Shown piece by piece: positions 46,254 to 56,281 of a DNA stretch of 64,000 nucleotides. The translations under genes and the position numbers were made by a program. Numbering within the stretch: position 1 is the stretch's first letter; every line of letters starts with the position of its first letter. The DNA comes from Pseudonocardiales bacterium (GTDB lineage: Bacteria > Actinomycetota > Actinomycetes > Mycobacteriales > Pseudonocardiaceae). Below the pieces are notes generated by a model, which saw only the letters and a list, made by a program, of their open reading frames with translations, searched no databases and was not told the origin of the DNA. The DNA is taken from positions 1 to 64,000 of the forward strand of contig JAFATA010000049.1 of assembly GCA_019244165.1 (NCBI GenBank), written 5' to 3'.

Positions 46254-47346
46254 AGGCCGCGACACCGGTTCCAGTATCCGGGTCGCCATTGTGGGCGTCG
46301 GCAACTGCGCTGCCTCTTTGGTACAGGGCGTGCATTACTACCGCAACGCCGACCCTACAACCCGGGTACCCGGCCTGATGCACGTGCAGTTCGGCGACTA
46401 CCACGTCGGTGATCTGCAGTTCGCCGCCGCGTTCGACGTGGATGCCAAGAAAGTCGGGCGAGATTTGTCCGAGGCCATCGTCGCCAGCGAGAACAACACC
46501 ATCTCGATCTGCGACGTGCCACCGCTGGGAGTCACGGTGTACCGCGGGCACACGATGGATGGTCTGGGCGAGTACTACCGGGACATCATTACCGAGTCCG
46601 ACGAGAAGCCGGTGGACGTGGTCGAGGCATTGCGCGAGTCCGGCGCCGATGTGCTGGTGTCGTACCTGCCGGTGGGCTCGGAGGAGGCGGACCGCTTCTA
46701 TGCACAATGCGCGCTGGACGCTGGGGTCGCGTTCGTCAACGCCCTTCCGGTATTCATCGCCTCCGATCCGGAGTGGGCAGGCAAGTTCACCCGCGCCGGG
46801 GTCCCGATCATCGGCGACGACATCAAGTCCCAAGTCGGTGCGACAATCACGCACCGGGTGCTCGCCAAGCTGTTCGAGGACCGCGGAGTGGAGCTGGTGC
46901 GCACGTATCAGCTCAACTTCGGCGGCAACATGGATTTCATGAACATGCTGGAGCGCAAGCGGCTACAGTCAAAAAAAATCTCCAAGACGCAGTCGGTGAC
47001 GTCCCAGGTGCCGCATGAGATGGAGAAGGCCGCGGTGCATATCGGACCGTCGGACTACGTGCCGTGGCTGGACGACCGCAAGTGGGCTTACGTGCGGCTG
47101 GAGGGCCGGGCGTTCGGCGAGGTGCCGCTGAACATCGAATACAAGCTCGAAGTCTGGGACTCACCCAACTCCGCCGGCGTGATCATCGATGCGGTCCGTG
47201 CGGCGAAAATCGCGAAGGACCGGGGCATCGGTGGCCCGATCGTGTCCGCGTCGTCGTACTTCATGAAATCACCACCCGAGCAGTACTCCGACTCCGACGC
47301 CTACGCCGCTGTGGAGGCGTTCATCCGCGGCGAGGTGGACCGGTGA
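46246..47346 (+). CDS. ino1: Myo-inositol-1-phosphate synthase
   Basis: 366 residues from the ATG at 46246, overlapping the PadR stop. NAD-binding [16 protein letters not shown], then [32 protein letters not shown] and [11 protein letters not shown]. Converts glucose-6-phosphate to inositol-3-phosphate for phosphatidylinositol, mycothiol and related compounds. The 3' end overlaps a convergent membrane gene by 26 bases. Confidence 0.96.
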   Translation: MTEGRDTGSSIRVAIVGVGNCAASLVQGVHYYRNADPTTRVPGLMHVQFGDYHVGDLQFAAAFDVDAKKVGRDLSEAIVASENNTISICDVPPLGVTVYRGHTMDGLGEYYRDIITESDEKPVDVVEALRESGADVLVSYLPVGSEEADRFYAQCALDAGVAFVNALPVFIASDPEWAGKFTRAGVPIIGDDIKSQVGATITHRVLAKLFEDRGVELVRTYQLNFGGNMDFMNMLERKRLQSKKISKTQSVTSQVPHEMEKAAVHIGPSDYVPWLDDRKWAYVRLEGRAFGEVPLNIEYKLEVWDSPNSAGVIIDAVRAAKIAKDRGIGGPIVSASSYFMKSPPEQYSDSDAYAAVEAFIRGEVDR

Positions 47347-47734
47347 GGAGCGCCCAGGCAGCGAGGCAGAATGCGATTCCCTCCACGATCAAGCTGGGTA
47401 TGCCCAGCGGATAAAACCATTCGCCGATGGCGCTCACGATGCCGGGTAGGCCGGTGGTGCGGCTCACCACGTAGCCCAGGAAGGTCAAAAACGCCGTGCC
47501 GCCACCGATCAGCCACCCCAAGCGGGGGGCTGGCCGCGCGAGCAGGACTACGCCGAGCAGCATGCCCACCGCGGAGGCGATGAACAGCGCGTTGAGTACC
47601 GGCAAGATGGAGCTGGGGGGTAGGTCCACGAGATGGATCACCGCCCCGGCGACCAGTGCGGCGGCTGCGACCCCGCGCGCGAGGGGCTGCTCAGCGCGAC
47701 CGGCAGCGGGTTTGTTGAGGGACTTGTCGAGCAT
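47321..47734 (-). CDS. Small four-helix membrane protein
   Basis: 137 residues with four hydrophobic segments ([76 protein letters not shown]). ATG at 47734. No family recognised. The coding region overlaps the end of ino1 on the other strand. Confidence 0.65.
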   Translation of the reverse strand: MLDKSLNKPAAGRAEQPLARGVAAAALVAGAVIHLVDLPPSSILPVLNALFIASAVGMLLGVVLLARPAPRLGWLIGGGTAFLTFLGYVVSRTTGLPGIVSAIGEWFYPLGIPSLIVEGIAFCLAAWALLTGPPRRG

Positions 47735-47874
47735 CTGAGCACGCTCCTGCCACCACGCAACTACGCACGATCGTAACCGCCAGGCGCCAGGGCCGCCCGG
47801 GACGTGGCGACGCAGACGTATGAGAAGCGCGCGAAGGGGGTATCACCGAAGTTTGTGGTGAAGGAGCGGATCTT

Positions 47875-49413
47875 GTGGTGAAGGAAAACGGCGCGCGGGC
47901 GATGCAGGAAATCGAACGCAAGTATGAGGCGGTCGACGGGCTGGAGTTGCTCGACCCGGCGGAGTTGCTGGGGTTCGGCACGGCAAGCGGCCCGCAGGAG
48001 GAGAACTTAGCGGCGGTGTACTTCGACACCGCCGATCTGCGCCTGTTAGGTGCGGGGGTGACGTTGCGGCGTCGGGAGGGCGGACCCGACGCGGGCTGGC
48101 ACCTGAAGCTGCCGGCGGGTAAGGACAGCCGGGAGGAGCTGCGGCTGCCACTGGAAAGCTCCCCGCGTCGCCCGCCAGCCGAGCTGGTAGCCCTGACCCG
48201 GGTGTACACCCGCGGAGCTGCGCTAGCCCCGGTTGCTGAGCTGACCACGCGCCGGCGCCGCTGGGTGCTCGCCGATCCCGCCGGTCGTCCCCTCGCGGAA
48301 CTGGTGGATGACCACGTGCGGGCGCGGACCATGGGGGCGCAGACCACAACGGTGACCTGGCGCGAGGTGGAGGTCGAGCTCGGCGAGCATGGCCAGCGCA
48401 AGTCGCTGGATCGGATCGAGCGCCGGCTGCTGAAGGCGGGGGCCCAGCGTGCGGGTTCGGCCTCGAAGCTGGGCCGGCTCCTGGGTGAGCGGATGCCTCG
48501 CGATAACGCCACCCCGAGTACTCGTCCCCGGTCGGCGGGGGAGGTGCTGCTGGCCTACCTGAGCACGCAGGCTCTGCGGCTGCGCCACGCTGACCCGCTG
48601 GTGCGGCGGGATGTCCCGGATGCGGTCCACCAGATGCGGGTGGCCGCCCGCCGGATGCGCAGCGCACTGCAGGCATTCGGCCGGGTCATTGATCGGGGCC
48701 AGACCCGTAAGCTCACGGCCGAGCTGAAGTGGATGGCCGGCGAGCTGGCTGGGGCAAGAGACGCTGAGGTCATGGCCCAGCGGTTCGCGGCGTTGCTCAC
48801 CGAGGTGCCCGATGAGCTCAAGCTGGGACCGGTCGACGCCGCGTTCACCCGTTCTTTTGAGCGCCGGAGGGCCCAAGCCCGCGACGTCGCCCTCACTGCC
48901 CTGGACAGTGGCCGCTACCTCGCCCTGCACGACCGGATCGACGCGTTGCTCACCGGCCCACCGCTCACCGCCCGCGCCCGCCGCAAAGGCAAGCGTGAGC
49001 TGCCGCGCAGCGCCCGGCGGGCCTACCGCCGCGTGGAATCGCGGATGGTCGAGGCGCAGCGCCAGCCCGCTGGCGAAAAGCGGGACCGTGCCCTGCACGA
49101 GACTCGCAAGGCCGCCAAACGGCTGCGTTACGCCATCGAGGCCCTCCAGCGCACGCGGGGCAAGCCAGCCGCGCGGCTGCGCAAGCGCCTCAAGTCCGTC
49201 CAAGACCTGCTGGGCGAGCACCAAGACACCGTTGTAGCGCGGCCAGTGCTGCGCCACCTCGCCGCACAAGCCCACCTTGAGGGTGGAAACGGCTTCACCT
49301 ACGGCCTGCTGTATGCAGCCGAGGCTGCCCGCGCCGACCAGGTTGAGAACGACCTTCCCTCGGCGTGGAAGCGAATGCGCAAACGCAAGAACACCGCCTG
49401 GCTCAAGAGCTGA
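47875..49413 (+). CDS. CYTH-CHAD domain protein, polyphosphate-associated
   Basis: 512 residues. CYTH (triphosphate tunnel) domain at 1-200 with the defining QEIERKYE, VYFDTADLRLLGAGVTLRRR and WREVEVEL; CHAD domain at about 220-500 with AVHQMRVAARRMRSALQAF and HETRKAAKRLRYAIEAL, whose His/Arg residues bind polyphosphate. CYTH enzymes hydrolyse triphosphates. GTG at 47875 used; an ATG at 47902 would also keep the ExExK motif. The PPK2 gene 80 bases downstream supports a polyphosphate role. Confidence 0.93.
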   Translation: MVKENGARAMQEIERKYEAVDGLELLDPAELLGFGTASGPQEENLAAVYFDTADLRLLGAGVTLRRREGGPDAGWHLKLPAGKDSREELRLPLESSPRRPPAELVALTRVYTRGAALAPVAELTTRRRRWVLADPAGRPLAELVDDHVRARTMGAQTTTVTWREVEVELGEHGQRKSLDRIERRLLKAGAQRAGSASKLGRLLGERMPRDNATPSTRPRSAGEVLLAYLSTQALRLRHADPLVRRDVPDAVHQMRVAARRMRSALQAFGRVIDRGQTRKLTAELKWMAGELAGARDAEVMAQRFAALLTEVPDELKLGPVDAAFTRSFERRRAQARDVALTALDSGRYLALHDRIDALLTGPPLTARARRKGKRELPRSARRAYRRVESRMVEAQRQPAGEKRDRALHETRKAAKRLRYAIEALQRTRGKPAARLRKRLKSVQDLLGEHQDTVVARPVLRHLAAQAHLEGGNGFTYGLLYAAEAARADQVENDLPSAWKRMRKRKNTAWLKS

Positions 49414-49493
49414 GCCGATCGGGGTTGTTGCCGGTGAGGTGTCCCGAAGGCTGCGATCGATGGGGATCGATGGGGTAGGCGATGGGGTAGGCC

Positions 49494-50546
49494 ATGACGT
49501 CAGCCGAGCAGGTTGTTAACGAGTTCCGCCGTACCCCTCGGGGAGCCGGTCATTCCGAGCAGACTCGGCAGGAGCTGCGGGAGGCCTTGCGGACCGTGGA
49601 CCTGCTGGACGGTCTGCAGGGCTTGTCGGTGGCGGAAATCGGCGATGACGAGGCGATACTCCTTGGCCCCGATGGGCGGGAGAGCACCGCGTGGCGGCAG
49701 GACTACCCGTACACCGAGCGGATGAGCCGTGAGGAGTACGAGCGCACCAAACGGTCTCTGCAGATCGAGCTGTTGAAGATGCAGTCCTGGGTCAAGGACA
49801 GCGGGCAGCGGGTCGTGGTGCTCTTCGATGGTCGTGACGCGGCGGGCAAGGGTGGCACCATCAAACGTTTCACCGAGCATTTGAACCCGCGCGGGGCACG
49901 GGTAGTGGCACTGGAGAAACCAACCGAGCGAGAACGTACGCAATGGTACTTTCAACGCTATTTCAGTCTCCTACCCGCCGCGGGGGAAATTGTGCTGTTT
50001 GACCGGTCCTGGTACAACCGCGCCGTCGTCGAACGCGTCATGAGCTTTTGCACCAGCAGTGAGTACCGAGAGTTCATGGAACAGACCCCGGGACTGGAGC
50101 AGGCGTTGGTCAACTCGGGCATCCACTTGGTCAAGTTCTGGTTCTCAGTCTCTCGGGCCGAACAGCGGGCCCGGTTCACCATCCGGCTCATCGACCCGCT
50201 CCGGCAGTGGAAGCTCAGCCCTATCGACCTGGCCGCCCTGGAGCGGTGGGACGCCTACACTCAGGCGAAGGAGGCCATGTTCGAGCGCACCGACACTCCA
50301 GCGGCGCCATGGACGGTTGTGAAGAGCAACGACAAGAAACGCGGTCGGCTCGCGGCCCTCCGCTGGGTCCTGTCTACTCTGGACTATCCGACCAAAGACC
50401 CCGACGTGGTCGGCACGCCCGACCCCCTCATCGCCGGCCCGCCAGCCCAGGTGTACGAGCAGAGCGAACGTAATAACGAGAAGCACCAGTCAACCGGTTA
50501 CCGCTCCTTATCCCCTTCCGCGTGTGACACCGGGGCTGCTTCGTGA
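49494..50546 (+). CDS. ppk2: Polyphosphate kinase 2
   Basis: 350 residues. Walker A in LFDGRDAAGKGGTIKRF, Walker B and lid in EIVLFDRSWYNRAVVERVM, and FWFSVSRAEQRARF, all PPK2 signatures (class I-like single domain). Transfers phosphate between polyphosphate and nucleotides. The start ATG at 49494 follows a tandem 12-bp duplication (GATGGGGTAGGC at 49469-49492) that replaces a normal ribosome-binding spacing. The last 30 residues (Ser/Asn/Gln-rich) are not conserved. Confidence 0.93.
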   Translation: MTSAEQVVNEFRRTPRGAGHSEQTRQELREALRTVDLLDGLQGLSVAEIGDDEAILLGPDGRESTAWRQDYPYTERMSREEYERTKRSLQIELLKMQSWVKDSGQRVVVLFDGRDAAGKGGTIKRFTEHLNPRGARVVALEKPTERERTQWYFQRYFSLLPAAGEIVLFDRSWYNRAVVERVMSFCTSSEYREFMEQTPGLEQALVNSGIHLVKFWFSVSRAEQRARFTIRLIDPLRQWKLSPIDLAALERWDAYTQAKEAMFERTDTPAAPWTVVKSNDKKRGRLAALRWVLSTLDYPTKDPDVVGTPDPLIAGPPAQVYEQSERNNEKHQSTGYRSLSPSACDTGAAS

Positions 50547-50984
50547 GAGGGCGCGCCGTCGGCGTGCGGAGCCCAGCCCGCTGGCACGGCCTGACAGCGG
50601 GCCTCCCCAGGCCGCAGCGACAACGAACCCAGGCCACCGATCGGGTGATCAGCTAAGGTTGGAGCGAGATTTTCGCACGTTGTGAAGTCGTTGCTGTCAC
50701 CTGATGAGGTGGTCACGCCACGTTCGGTAACGTCATCGGGCGCCACTGCGATTACAGAGCATGCTCGGGGGACTTGCAGCGCGTAGCGTTGCACCTGCCA
50801 GTGCACCTGCCGGTGTGCCTGCCAGTGACTCGGTGCCTGCCAGTGACTCGCCCGCCCTATCTCACCGCTCTGCGCTGTCTCACCGATCTACGCCGTCCTA
50901 CGGATCTGCGGCCCGGTCAGGAACCCTTGTCCGTTCCGAAGAACTGGGCCCCTTGAGAACCAAGCATCGAGAGAGGCTGGCCAC
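50547..50984. other. Intergenic region with imperfect CTGCCAGTG repeats
   Basis: About 440 bases. Repeats at about 50797-50855 (CACCTGCCAGTG, CACCTGCCGGTG, TGCCTGCCAGTGACTCGG in series) and CTC-ACCG-rich runs to 50890. AT-richer patch around 50660-50690 is a possible promoter for the next gene. Small open frames here look repetitive rather than coding. Confidence 0.5.
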
Positions 50985-52085
50985 ATGGTGATTTCGCAAG
51001 CCTACCGCGTGTCTCTTGAGGCAGAGGGCATAGCTGCCCGCCAAGCCTGGGAAGATCTGGTCGATCAAGACCAGAGCGTCGCGCTTTCGAAGACACCGCA
51101 GTGGGCCGACTGCATATGCAGTTCCGATCACTTCTCGGACGCGACTTTGCTGTTCCGGGGAGAAGATGGACGTCGACTCATCCTTCCTCGTGTGCGACAA
51201 ACCGGTACCCCCTCCCCGCTGGGACTGTTCGCGTCACCTCCGCGCCATTGGAACCTTGGCGCCGATGCGAGCGGTTTCCTCAGCGAAGGAGGGCCGGTGT
51301 CACCCAGAGAGACCTGTGCGCTGATCCAGGAAATCCGACGCCGGTGCAGTCTGCGTACCCGCATCGTGGTGGGTAGGGACGATGCCTGGGCATGGGCGTC
51401 AGCGGTTCCGAGCACAACTTACTCCATCGCCCGGACAGCCCAGGTACTCGATCTCCGCGACGGTTTTTCCACAGTCTGGTCGAAGCGGTTCACGAGCAAG
51501 GTGCGATCCAACTCCCGGAAAGCAGAACGACGGGGTGTTGTTGTGGAGTCGGACAACACCGGGCGACTGATCCCTGTCTTCGACGTGCTGTACCGGAGCT
51601 CCGTCGACAGATGGGCTCGGGAGAGGGGTTATCCGTTAACGTTGATGCGCTGGCTTGCGCAGCGCCAGCACCCCCGAGGCAAGTTCGCGACAGTAGCACG
51701 CAGGCTGGGCGAGCAATGCACCGTGTGGATAGCCCGACGGCAAGACGAGCCTATCGCTGGCATTATCATCTTAACGAGGGGCCCACGAGTCACCTACTGG
51801 CGGGGCGCGATGGACAAGGAACGTTCGCGCGGCACTGGCGCGAACGAGCTTCTCCATCGTTGCGCGATCGAGGCGGCATGCACCAGCGAACGACAGAGCT
51901 ACGACTTCGGCCTGTCCCAAACTGACGAGCTGAAGAGGTTCAAGGCTACCTTTGGGGCAGGCGAAGTTCCCGTGCACATCTACTACTTCGAGAGACTTCC
52001 CACGGCAGCTGCCGAAGACAAGTGCTACAACGCAGCCAAGCAGGCTATCCGAACTGCAATGCGGCTGGGGCGGAGGATCACATGA
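50985..52085 (+). CDS. FemAB/GNAT-like transferase (lipid II amino-acyl or N-acyl transferase family), copy 1
   Basis: 366 residues. GNAT-type C-terminal half with VWIARRQDEPIAGIIIL, TYWRGAMDKERSRGTGANELLHRCAIEAA and YDFGLSQTDELKRFKATFG, as in FemAB/BioF2-like transferases that act on peptidoglycan precursors or surface glycans. ATG at 50985 follows GAGAGAGG. A close paralogue lies at 53716, on the far side of the flippase gene. The substrate is unknown. Confidence 0.82.
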   Translation: MVISQAYRVSLEAEGIAARQAWEDLVDQDQSVALSKTPQWADCICSSDHFSDATLLFRGEDGRRLILPRVRQTGTPSPLGLFASPPRHWNLGADASGFLSEGGPVSPRETCALIQEIRRRCSLRTRIVVGRDDAWAWASAVPSTTYSIARTAQVLDLRDGFSTVWSKRFTSKVRSNSRKAERRGVVVESDNTGRLIPVFDVLYRSSVDRWARERGYPLTLMRWLAQRQHPRGKFATVARRLGEQCTVWIARRQDEPIAGIIILTRGPRVTYWRGAMDKERSRGTGANELLHRCAIEAACTSERQSYDFGLSQTDELKRFKATFGAGEVPVHIYYFERLPTAAAEDKCYNAAKQAIRTAMRLGRRIT

Positions 52086-52119
52086 CGAGGGAAGCCATCA
52101 TGTCAGGTTGGTGGGTTTG

Positions 52120-53715
52120 GTGACAGCGCTGGAGGGGGAAACGCTCACCACCACAGCGCGGAACTCGGCCACCGTTGCCTGCTGGACGCTGGTCAGCAGG
52201 GCCACGGGGCTGCTCCGGGTGGTCCTGATCGGCGCGGTGCTGGGGGCCACTTACTTCGCCAACTGCTTCCAGGCCGGCTATGTTGTGCCGAATATCGTGT
52301 TCACGTTGATCGCCGGTCCGGTGCTGTCGATGGTGCTGGTGCCCGGCGTGGTCCGCGCCCTCGGCGCTGGGGGGCTGCCCCGGGCCCAGGAGGTGCTCGG
52401 CCGGGTAGCCGGGTGGCTCCTCGCGGTCTCGTCCGTGGTCGCCGCATTGCTGATGATCGCCGCCCCGGCGGTGGCGTGGACGCTGAGCCGCGGGATTTCC
52501 GATCCCGCGCAACGAGCTCGGGGTTTATGGCTGACCACGCTGCTGGTCCTGCTGGTCGCACCGCAGGTTCTGCTGAACTGCCTGGCTTATCTCGGCATGG
52601 CCGCCCAACGGGCGCGCGGGCGCTTCGCGCTCGCCTCGGCCGCACCGGCCGTGGAGAACGTCGTCCTGATCCTGACGGTAGTGCTGGCTGGCTGGTATTA
52701 CGGGACGGGCCTTGACATCGATCGCGTGCCACTCGCCTTGGTGATCGTCCTAGGGGTGGGCAGTACGTCGGCTGTCGCGCTGCACGCGGCATTGCAGTTG
52801 TTCGGTGCGGCCCGGGTGGGTCTGTTGACTCGCCCGTTGACCCGATGGCGGCAGGATCCCGAGGCAGTCGCGGTGACCCGCCGCTTGGCGCGTTCGGTCG
52901 GCGTGGCGGCCTGTCCGGCAGCGGCGATGTACGTGCTGTTCGCGCTGGCCGGCTCGGTGCCCGGTGGGGTGTTCGTCGTGCAGCTGTCCTACTCTGTGCT
53001 GTTTTCCTTGTCCTACATCAGTGCTCGTGCGGTGTCGATGGCCGCGCTGCCCGGGCTGGCGCACGCCGCCCATCACGAGGACTCCGTCACGTTCGGCTCG
53101 GCATGGCGCCAAGGACTGTCCTACGCCGTGATCGCCAGCCTGCCGCTGCTGGTGTTGCTCGTGGTGTTCTCCGGACCGACCGCGAACGTTCTCGCCAATG
53201 GTGAACTACGGCATGCAGCCCTGATCGGCCCACTCGCCACCTGTCTGGCGGTCGTGGCGGTAGCCCAGCTGGTCGGCGGGGTGTCTGACCTCGGTTGCCA
53301 GGCGCTCTACGCGCGGCTGGACGACCGCGTTCCGCGGCGGGCCAGTGAGGTGACTTTCGGGGTGACAGTAGCAGTCGGCGCCGCGGCCCTGCTCGTGCCA
53401 GCCAGTGGGGTGCGCCTCGTCTGGCTGGTGGTGGCCATCCTGGCCGGTGAGCTCGCCGCCGCCGGGATGGTGCTGACCCGGCTGCGCCGAGCGATCAGGC
53501 CCGAGCGGTTCATCGAGCTCCGAACCCTTGCCCGCGCGCTCGTGGCCACGGTCGCGATAGTGCCGGTGACCGCCGCGGTGTGGTGGATCCAGCATGTCCA
53601 CAGCGGTAGTCAGCTCAGCAACCTGGCAGTTCTCACCCTAGGCGGGATCACTGCGCTCGGCGTTTATGCACTCGTGCTCCGGGCCACCATGACGCGACGG
53701 ACCAGTGAGGCATGA
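52120..53715 (+). CDS. MurJ-like lipid/oligosaccharide flippase (MOP superfamily)
   Basis: About 531 residues with 13-14 hydrophobic helices. The start region TLVSRATGLLRVVLIGAVLGATYFAN is the MurJ pattern, then NIVFTLIAGPVLSMVLVPGV. Such proteins flip polyprenyl-linked precursors to the outer face. The start at 52120 (GTG) is uncertain; a TTG at 52117 or earlier is possible, and no good ribosome-binding site is visible. Placed between two FemAB/GNAT paralogues, so all three probably work on one lipid-linked intermediate. Confidence 0.83.
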   Translation: MTALEGETLTTTARNSATVACWTLVSRATGLLRVVLIGAVLGATYFANCFQAGYVVPNIVFTLIAGPVLSMVLVPGVVRALGAGGLPRAQEVLGRVAGWLLAVSSVVAALLMIAAPAVAWTLSRGISDPAQRARGLWLTTLLVLLVAPQVLLNCLAYLGMAAQRARGRFALASAAPAVENVVLILTVVLAGWYYGTGLDIDRVPLALVIVLGVGSTSAVALHAALQLFGAARVGLLTRPLTRWRQDPEAVAVTRRLARSVGVAACPAAAMYVLFALAGSVPGGVFVVQLSYSVLFSLSYISARAVSMAALPGLAHAAHHEDSVTFGSAWRQGLSYAVIASLPLLVLLVVFSGPTANVLANGELRHAALIGPLATCLAVVAVAQLVGGVSDLGCQALYARLDDRVPRRASEVTFGVTVAVGAAALLVPASGVRLVWLVVAILAGELAAAGMVLTRLRRAIRPERFIELRTLARALVATVAIVPVTAAVWWIQHVHSGSQLSNLAVLTLGGITALGVYALVLRATMTRRTSEA

Positions 53716-54816
53716 ATGGTGCTTTCTCAAGCGTATCGCATGTCCCTTGAGGCGGAAGGCGCAGATGCCCGTCCCGCTTGGGAAGACCTCGTCGCCCGTG
53801 ACGGGAGCATCGCACTCTCGAAGACACCGGAGTGGATTGACTGCATCTGCAGTTCCAGTCGCTTCTCGGACGCGACCCTGCTGTTCCGGGGAGAAGACGG
53901 ACGACAACTGATCCTGCCTCGCCTACGGAAAACCGGAACCCCTTCCCGCCTGGGGCTGTTCGAATCACCGCCGCAGGGATGGGGTCTTGGTGCTGATGCG
54001 AGTGGTTTCCTCAGCGAAGGGGGGACGACGTCGCCCAGCCAGACCAGTGCGCTGATCGAGGAGATCCGACGCCATCCCGGGCTGCGCACCCGTGTCATGG
54101 TGGGCGAGGACGACGCCCCGGTATGGGCGTCAACGGCTCCGAGCACCCTCTACTCCACCGCCCGGACCGCGCAGGTGCTCGATCTCCGCGGTGGTTTTTC
54201 CACGGTGTGGTCGGAGCGGTTCACGAGCAAGGTACGGTCTCATGCCCGGAAAGCGGAGCGGCGGGGCGTTGTCGTGGAGTCGGACAGCACTGGGCGACTC
54301 GTTCCGGTCTTCGACGTGTTGTATCGGGAGTCCGTCGACAGATGGGCTCAGGAGCGTGGTCATCCGTTATCATTGATGCGCTGGCGCGCGCAGCGCCGCG
54401 AGCCGCAGAGCAAGTTTGCGACCGTGGCACGGAGGATGGGCGAACGTTGCACGGTGTGGATAGCGTGGCGGGGAGGCGAACCTCTCGCGGGCATTTTCGT
54501 CCTGACGAAGGGCCCGCGGGCCACCTACTGGCGGGGAGCGATGAACAAGGAACGGGCGCGCGGCACCGGCGCGAACGAACTTCTCCACCGTTGCGCGATC
54601 GAGGCCGCCTGCGCCGAGGGACGACAGAGCTACGACTTCGGCCTCTATCAAACTGAGGAGCTGAAAAGATTCAAGGCTACTTTCGGAGCGCGGGAAGTTC
54701 CCGTGCACGTCTACTACTTCGAGCGACTTCCCACGGCGGCTGCCGAAGCGAAGTGTCACCACGCCACCAAGCAGGCCGTGCGAGCCGCGATGCGGCTTGC
54801 GCGCCTCGGTAGGTAA
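53716..54816 (+). CDS. FemAB/GNAT-like transferase, copy 2
   Basis: 366 residues, same length as the protein at 50985 and alike throughout (MVLSQAYRMSLEAEG, LSKTPEWIDCICSSSRFSDATLLFRGEDGR, YWRGAMNKERARGTGANELLHRCAIEAAC, YDFGLYQTEELKRFKATFG). ATG starts directly after the flippase stop. The pair arose by duplication with most changes in the middle (residues 80-130 and 240-260), which suggests different acyl or amino-acid specificity. Confidence 0.82.
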   Translation: MVLSQAYRMSLEAEGADARPAWEDLVARDGSIALSKTPEWIDCICSSSRFSDATLLFRGEDGRQLILPRLRKTGTPSRLGLFESPPQGWGLGADASGFLSEGGTTSPSQTSALIEEIRRHPGLRTRVMVGEDDAPVWASTAPSTLYSTARTAQVLDLRGGFSTVWSERFTSKVRSHARKAERRGVVVESDSTGRLVPVFDVLYRESVDRWAQERGHPLSLMRWRAQRREPQSKFATVARRMGERCTVWIAWRGGEPLAGIFVLTKGPRATYWRGAMNKERARGTGANELLHRCAIEAACAEGRQSYDFGLYQTEELKRFKATFGAREVPVHVYYFERLPTAAAEAKCHHATKQAVRAAMRLARLGR

Positions 54817-54820
54817 GCCA

Positions 54821-56281
54821 GTGGGTACAGCACCGGGTAGGTGCGCTGCGGTGCTCGCAGCGGCGCTGATCGGTGCCAGCGCGGGTGGTTGTGCCGCTCA
54901 GCCTGGGAAAACGGGGTCCGAGCCGCCCCCGGCGCTGGCTGGCGTCCACCCGTGCGAGGCGGCTGCGCTGGGTGCTACCGCGTCCCGTGGCGGTGCGGGC
55001 GGTGTATTCCGGGGTCCTGGGGGTGTCACGTTTAGCTGCGCGACGTTGACCGTACCATTGGATCATGCCGGGCTGCGGGGGGCTCCCCAGCAACCCGGGC
55101 AGCTCTCACTGCAGGTCGCGATGGCCGACAACGCCACCGCGCCGCACGGTGTGCTGGTGTGGCTGGTCGGCGGCCCGGGTGAGCCGGGGGTGGGGTTGAC
55201 CGCCGTGATCGCCCATCAGTTCGACCCGGCGGTCCTGCGTAACTACCGGCTGGTGCTGTTCTCCTCGCGCGGCACCGGCACCGGCGCGTTGCACTGCCCA
55301 CAACTGCAGCAGGTGATGGGCGACTCGGACCTGGCCGTGCCCCCGCCTAGCGCCGTGCAAGCGTGTGCCCAATCCATCGGGGATAAGCGGCGGTTCTACA
55401 CCACCGCCGATACCGTCGCTGACCTGGACACGCTGCGCCAAGCGTTACGGGTGCGCACGCTCACCCTCGACGGCGCCTCCTACGGCACCTTCGTCGCCGA
55501 ACGCTACGCGATCATCCATCCCGACCGGGTGTCGCGGTTGGTGCTGGACTCGGTCGTCCCGCACGACACCTTCGACCCGCTGGGGATCGCGGTCTTCAAC
55601 CGCACCGCGCAAGTGCTGCAGATGGTGTGTGTGCAAACCCGGTGTCCCACCGATCCGGCCCAGGACCTCGCTGCGGTGGTCCGGGCCCGCCACGACGGCC
55701 CCCAGTTGCTCAACGCTCTCAGTGGGCTGACCCTCGGTGCACCCAAGCTGAGCGGGATACCGGCCGCCGTGCACCAGGCGGCGCGGGGTGAGAACACCGC
55801 ATTCGACGCGATCATCGCCGCCGAAGCTCGGGATCAGGCCGCCTCGGCCGAGCAGTTCAGCCAGGGTTTGCACGCCGCGACCGTATGTGCGGACTGGGTG
55901 TGGCCGTGGGGCGGTGCTGACACCCCGGTGCCCAGCCGGGCCGGTGCTGTCACCAGGGCGGTCGCCGCACTGCCGGACGCGGCGGTGTTCCCCTACGACC
56001 GGGCCACCGCGGCCGGCAACGGAACCGTGGCGACGTGTGAGCAGTGGCCGCCCACCCCGGTGGCAAGCTTCCCGTCCGGGGCCGACCTGCCGCCGGTGCC
56101 CACACTGCTGCTGGCCGGCGACCATGACCTGATTACCCCCTTGGCGTGGACCCAGCACGAAGCCGCCTACGCCCCACACGGTCACCTTGTCGTCATCCCC
56201 GGCTCGGGGCACATCACCCAAAACACCGGCAACCCCCCGGCGGGCCGAACAGCCGTCACCGCGTTCCTGACCGGCCCGTGA
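54821..56281 (+). CDS. Secreted alpha/beta hydrolase lipoprotein (tripeptidyl aminopeptidase-like)
   Basis: About 486 residues from the GTG at 54821, five bases after the preceding stop. Signal peptide with lipobox-like ASAGGC near residue 24. VWLVGGPGEPGVGLTA forms the oxyanion region, GASYGTF holds the nucleophile Ser, LLLAGDHDLITPLAW and GSGHITQNTG hold the Asp and His. Matches proteases of the S33/SlpD-E-type family, which trim N-terminal tripeptides. Follows the flippase/GNAT unit; link uncertain. Confidence 0.88.
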   Translation: MGTAPGRCAAVLAAALIGASAGGCAAQPGKTGSEPPPALAGVHPCEAAALGATASRGGAGGVFRGPGGVTFSCATLTVPLDHAGLRGAPQQPGQLSLQVAMADNATAPHGVLVWLVGGPGEPGVGLTAVIAHQFDPAVLRNYRLVLFSSRGTGTGALHCPQLQQVMGDSDLAVPPPSAVQACAQSIGDKRRFYTTADTVADLDTLRQALRVRTLTLDGASYGTFVAERYAIIHPDRVSRLVLDSVVPHDTFDPLGIAVFNRTAQVLQMVCVQTRCPTDPAQDLAAVVRARHDGPQLLNALSGLTLGAPKLSGIPAAVHQAARGENTAFDAIIAAEARDQAASAEQFSQGLHAATVCADWVWPWGGADTPVPSRAGAVTRAVAALPDAAVFPYDRATAAGNGTVATCEQWPPTPVASFPSGADLPPVPTLLLAGDHDLITPLAWTQHEAAYAPHGHLVVIPGSGHITQNTGNPPAGRTAVTAFLTGP

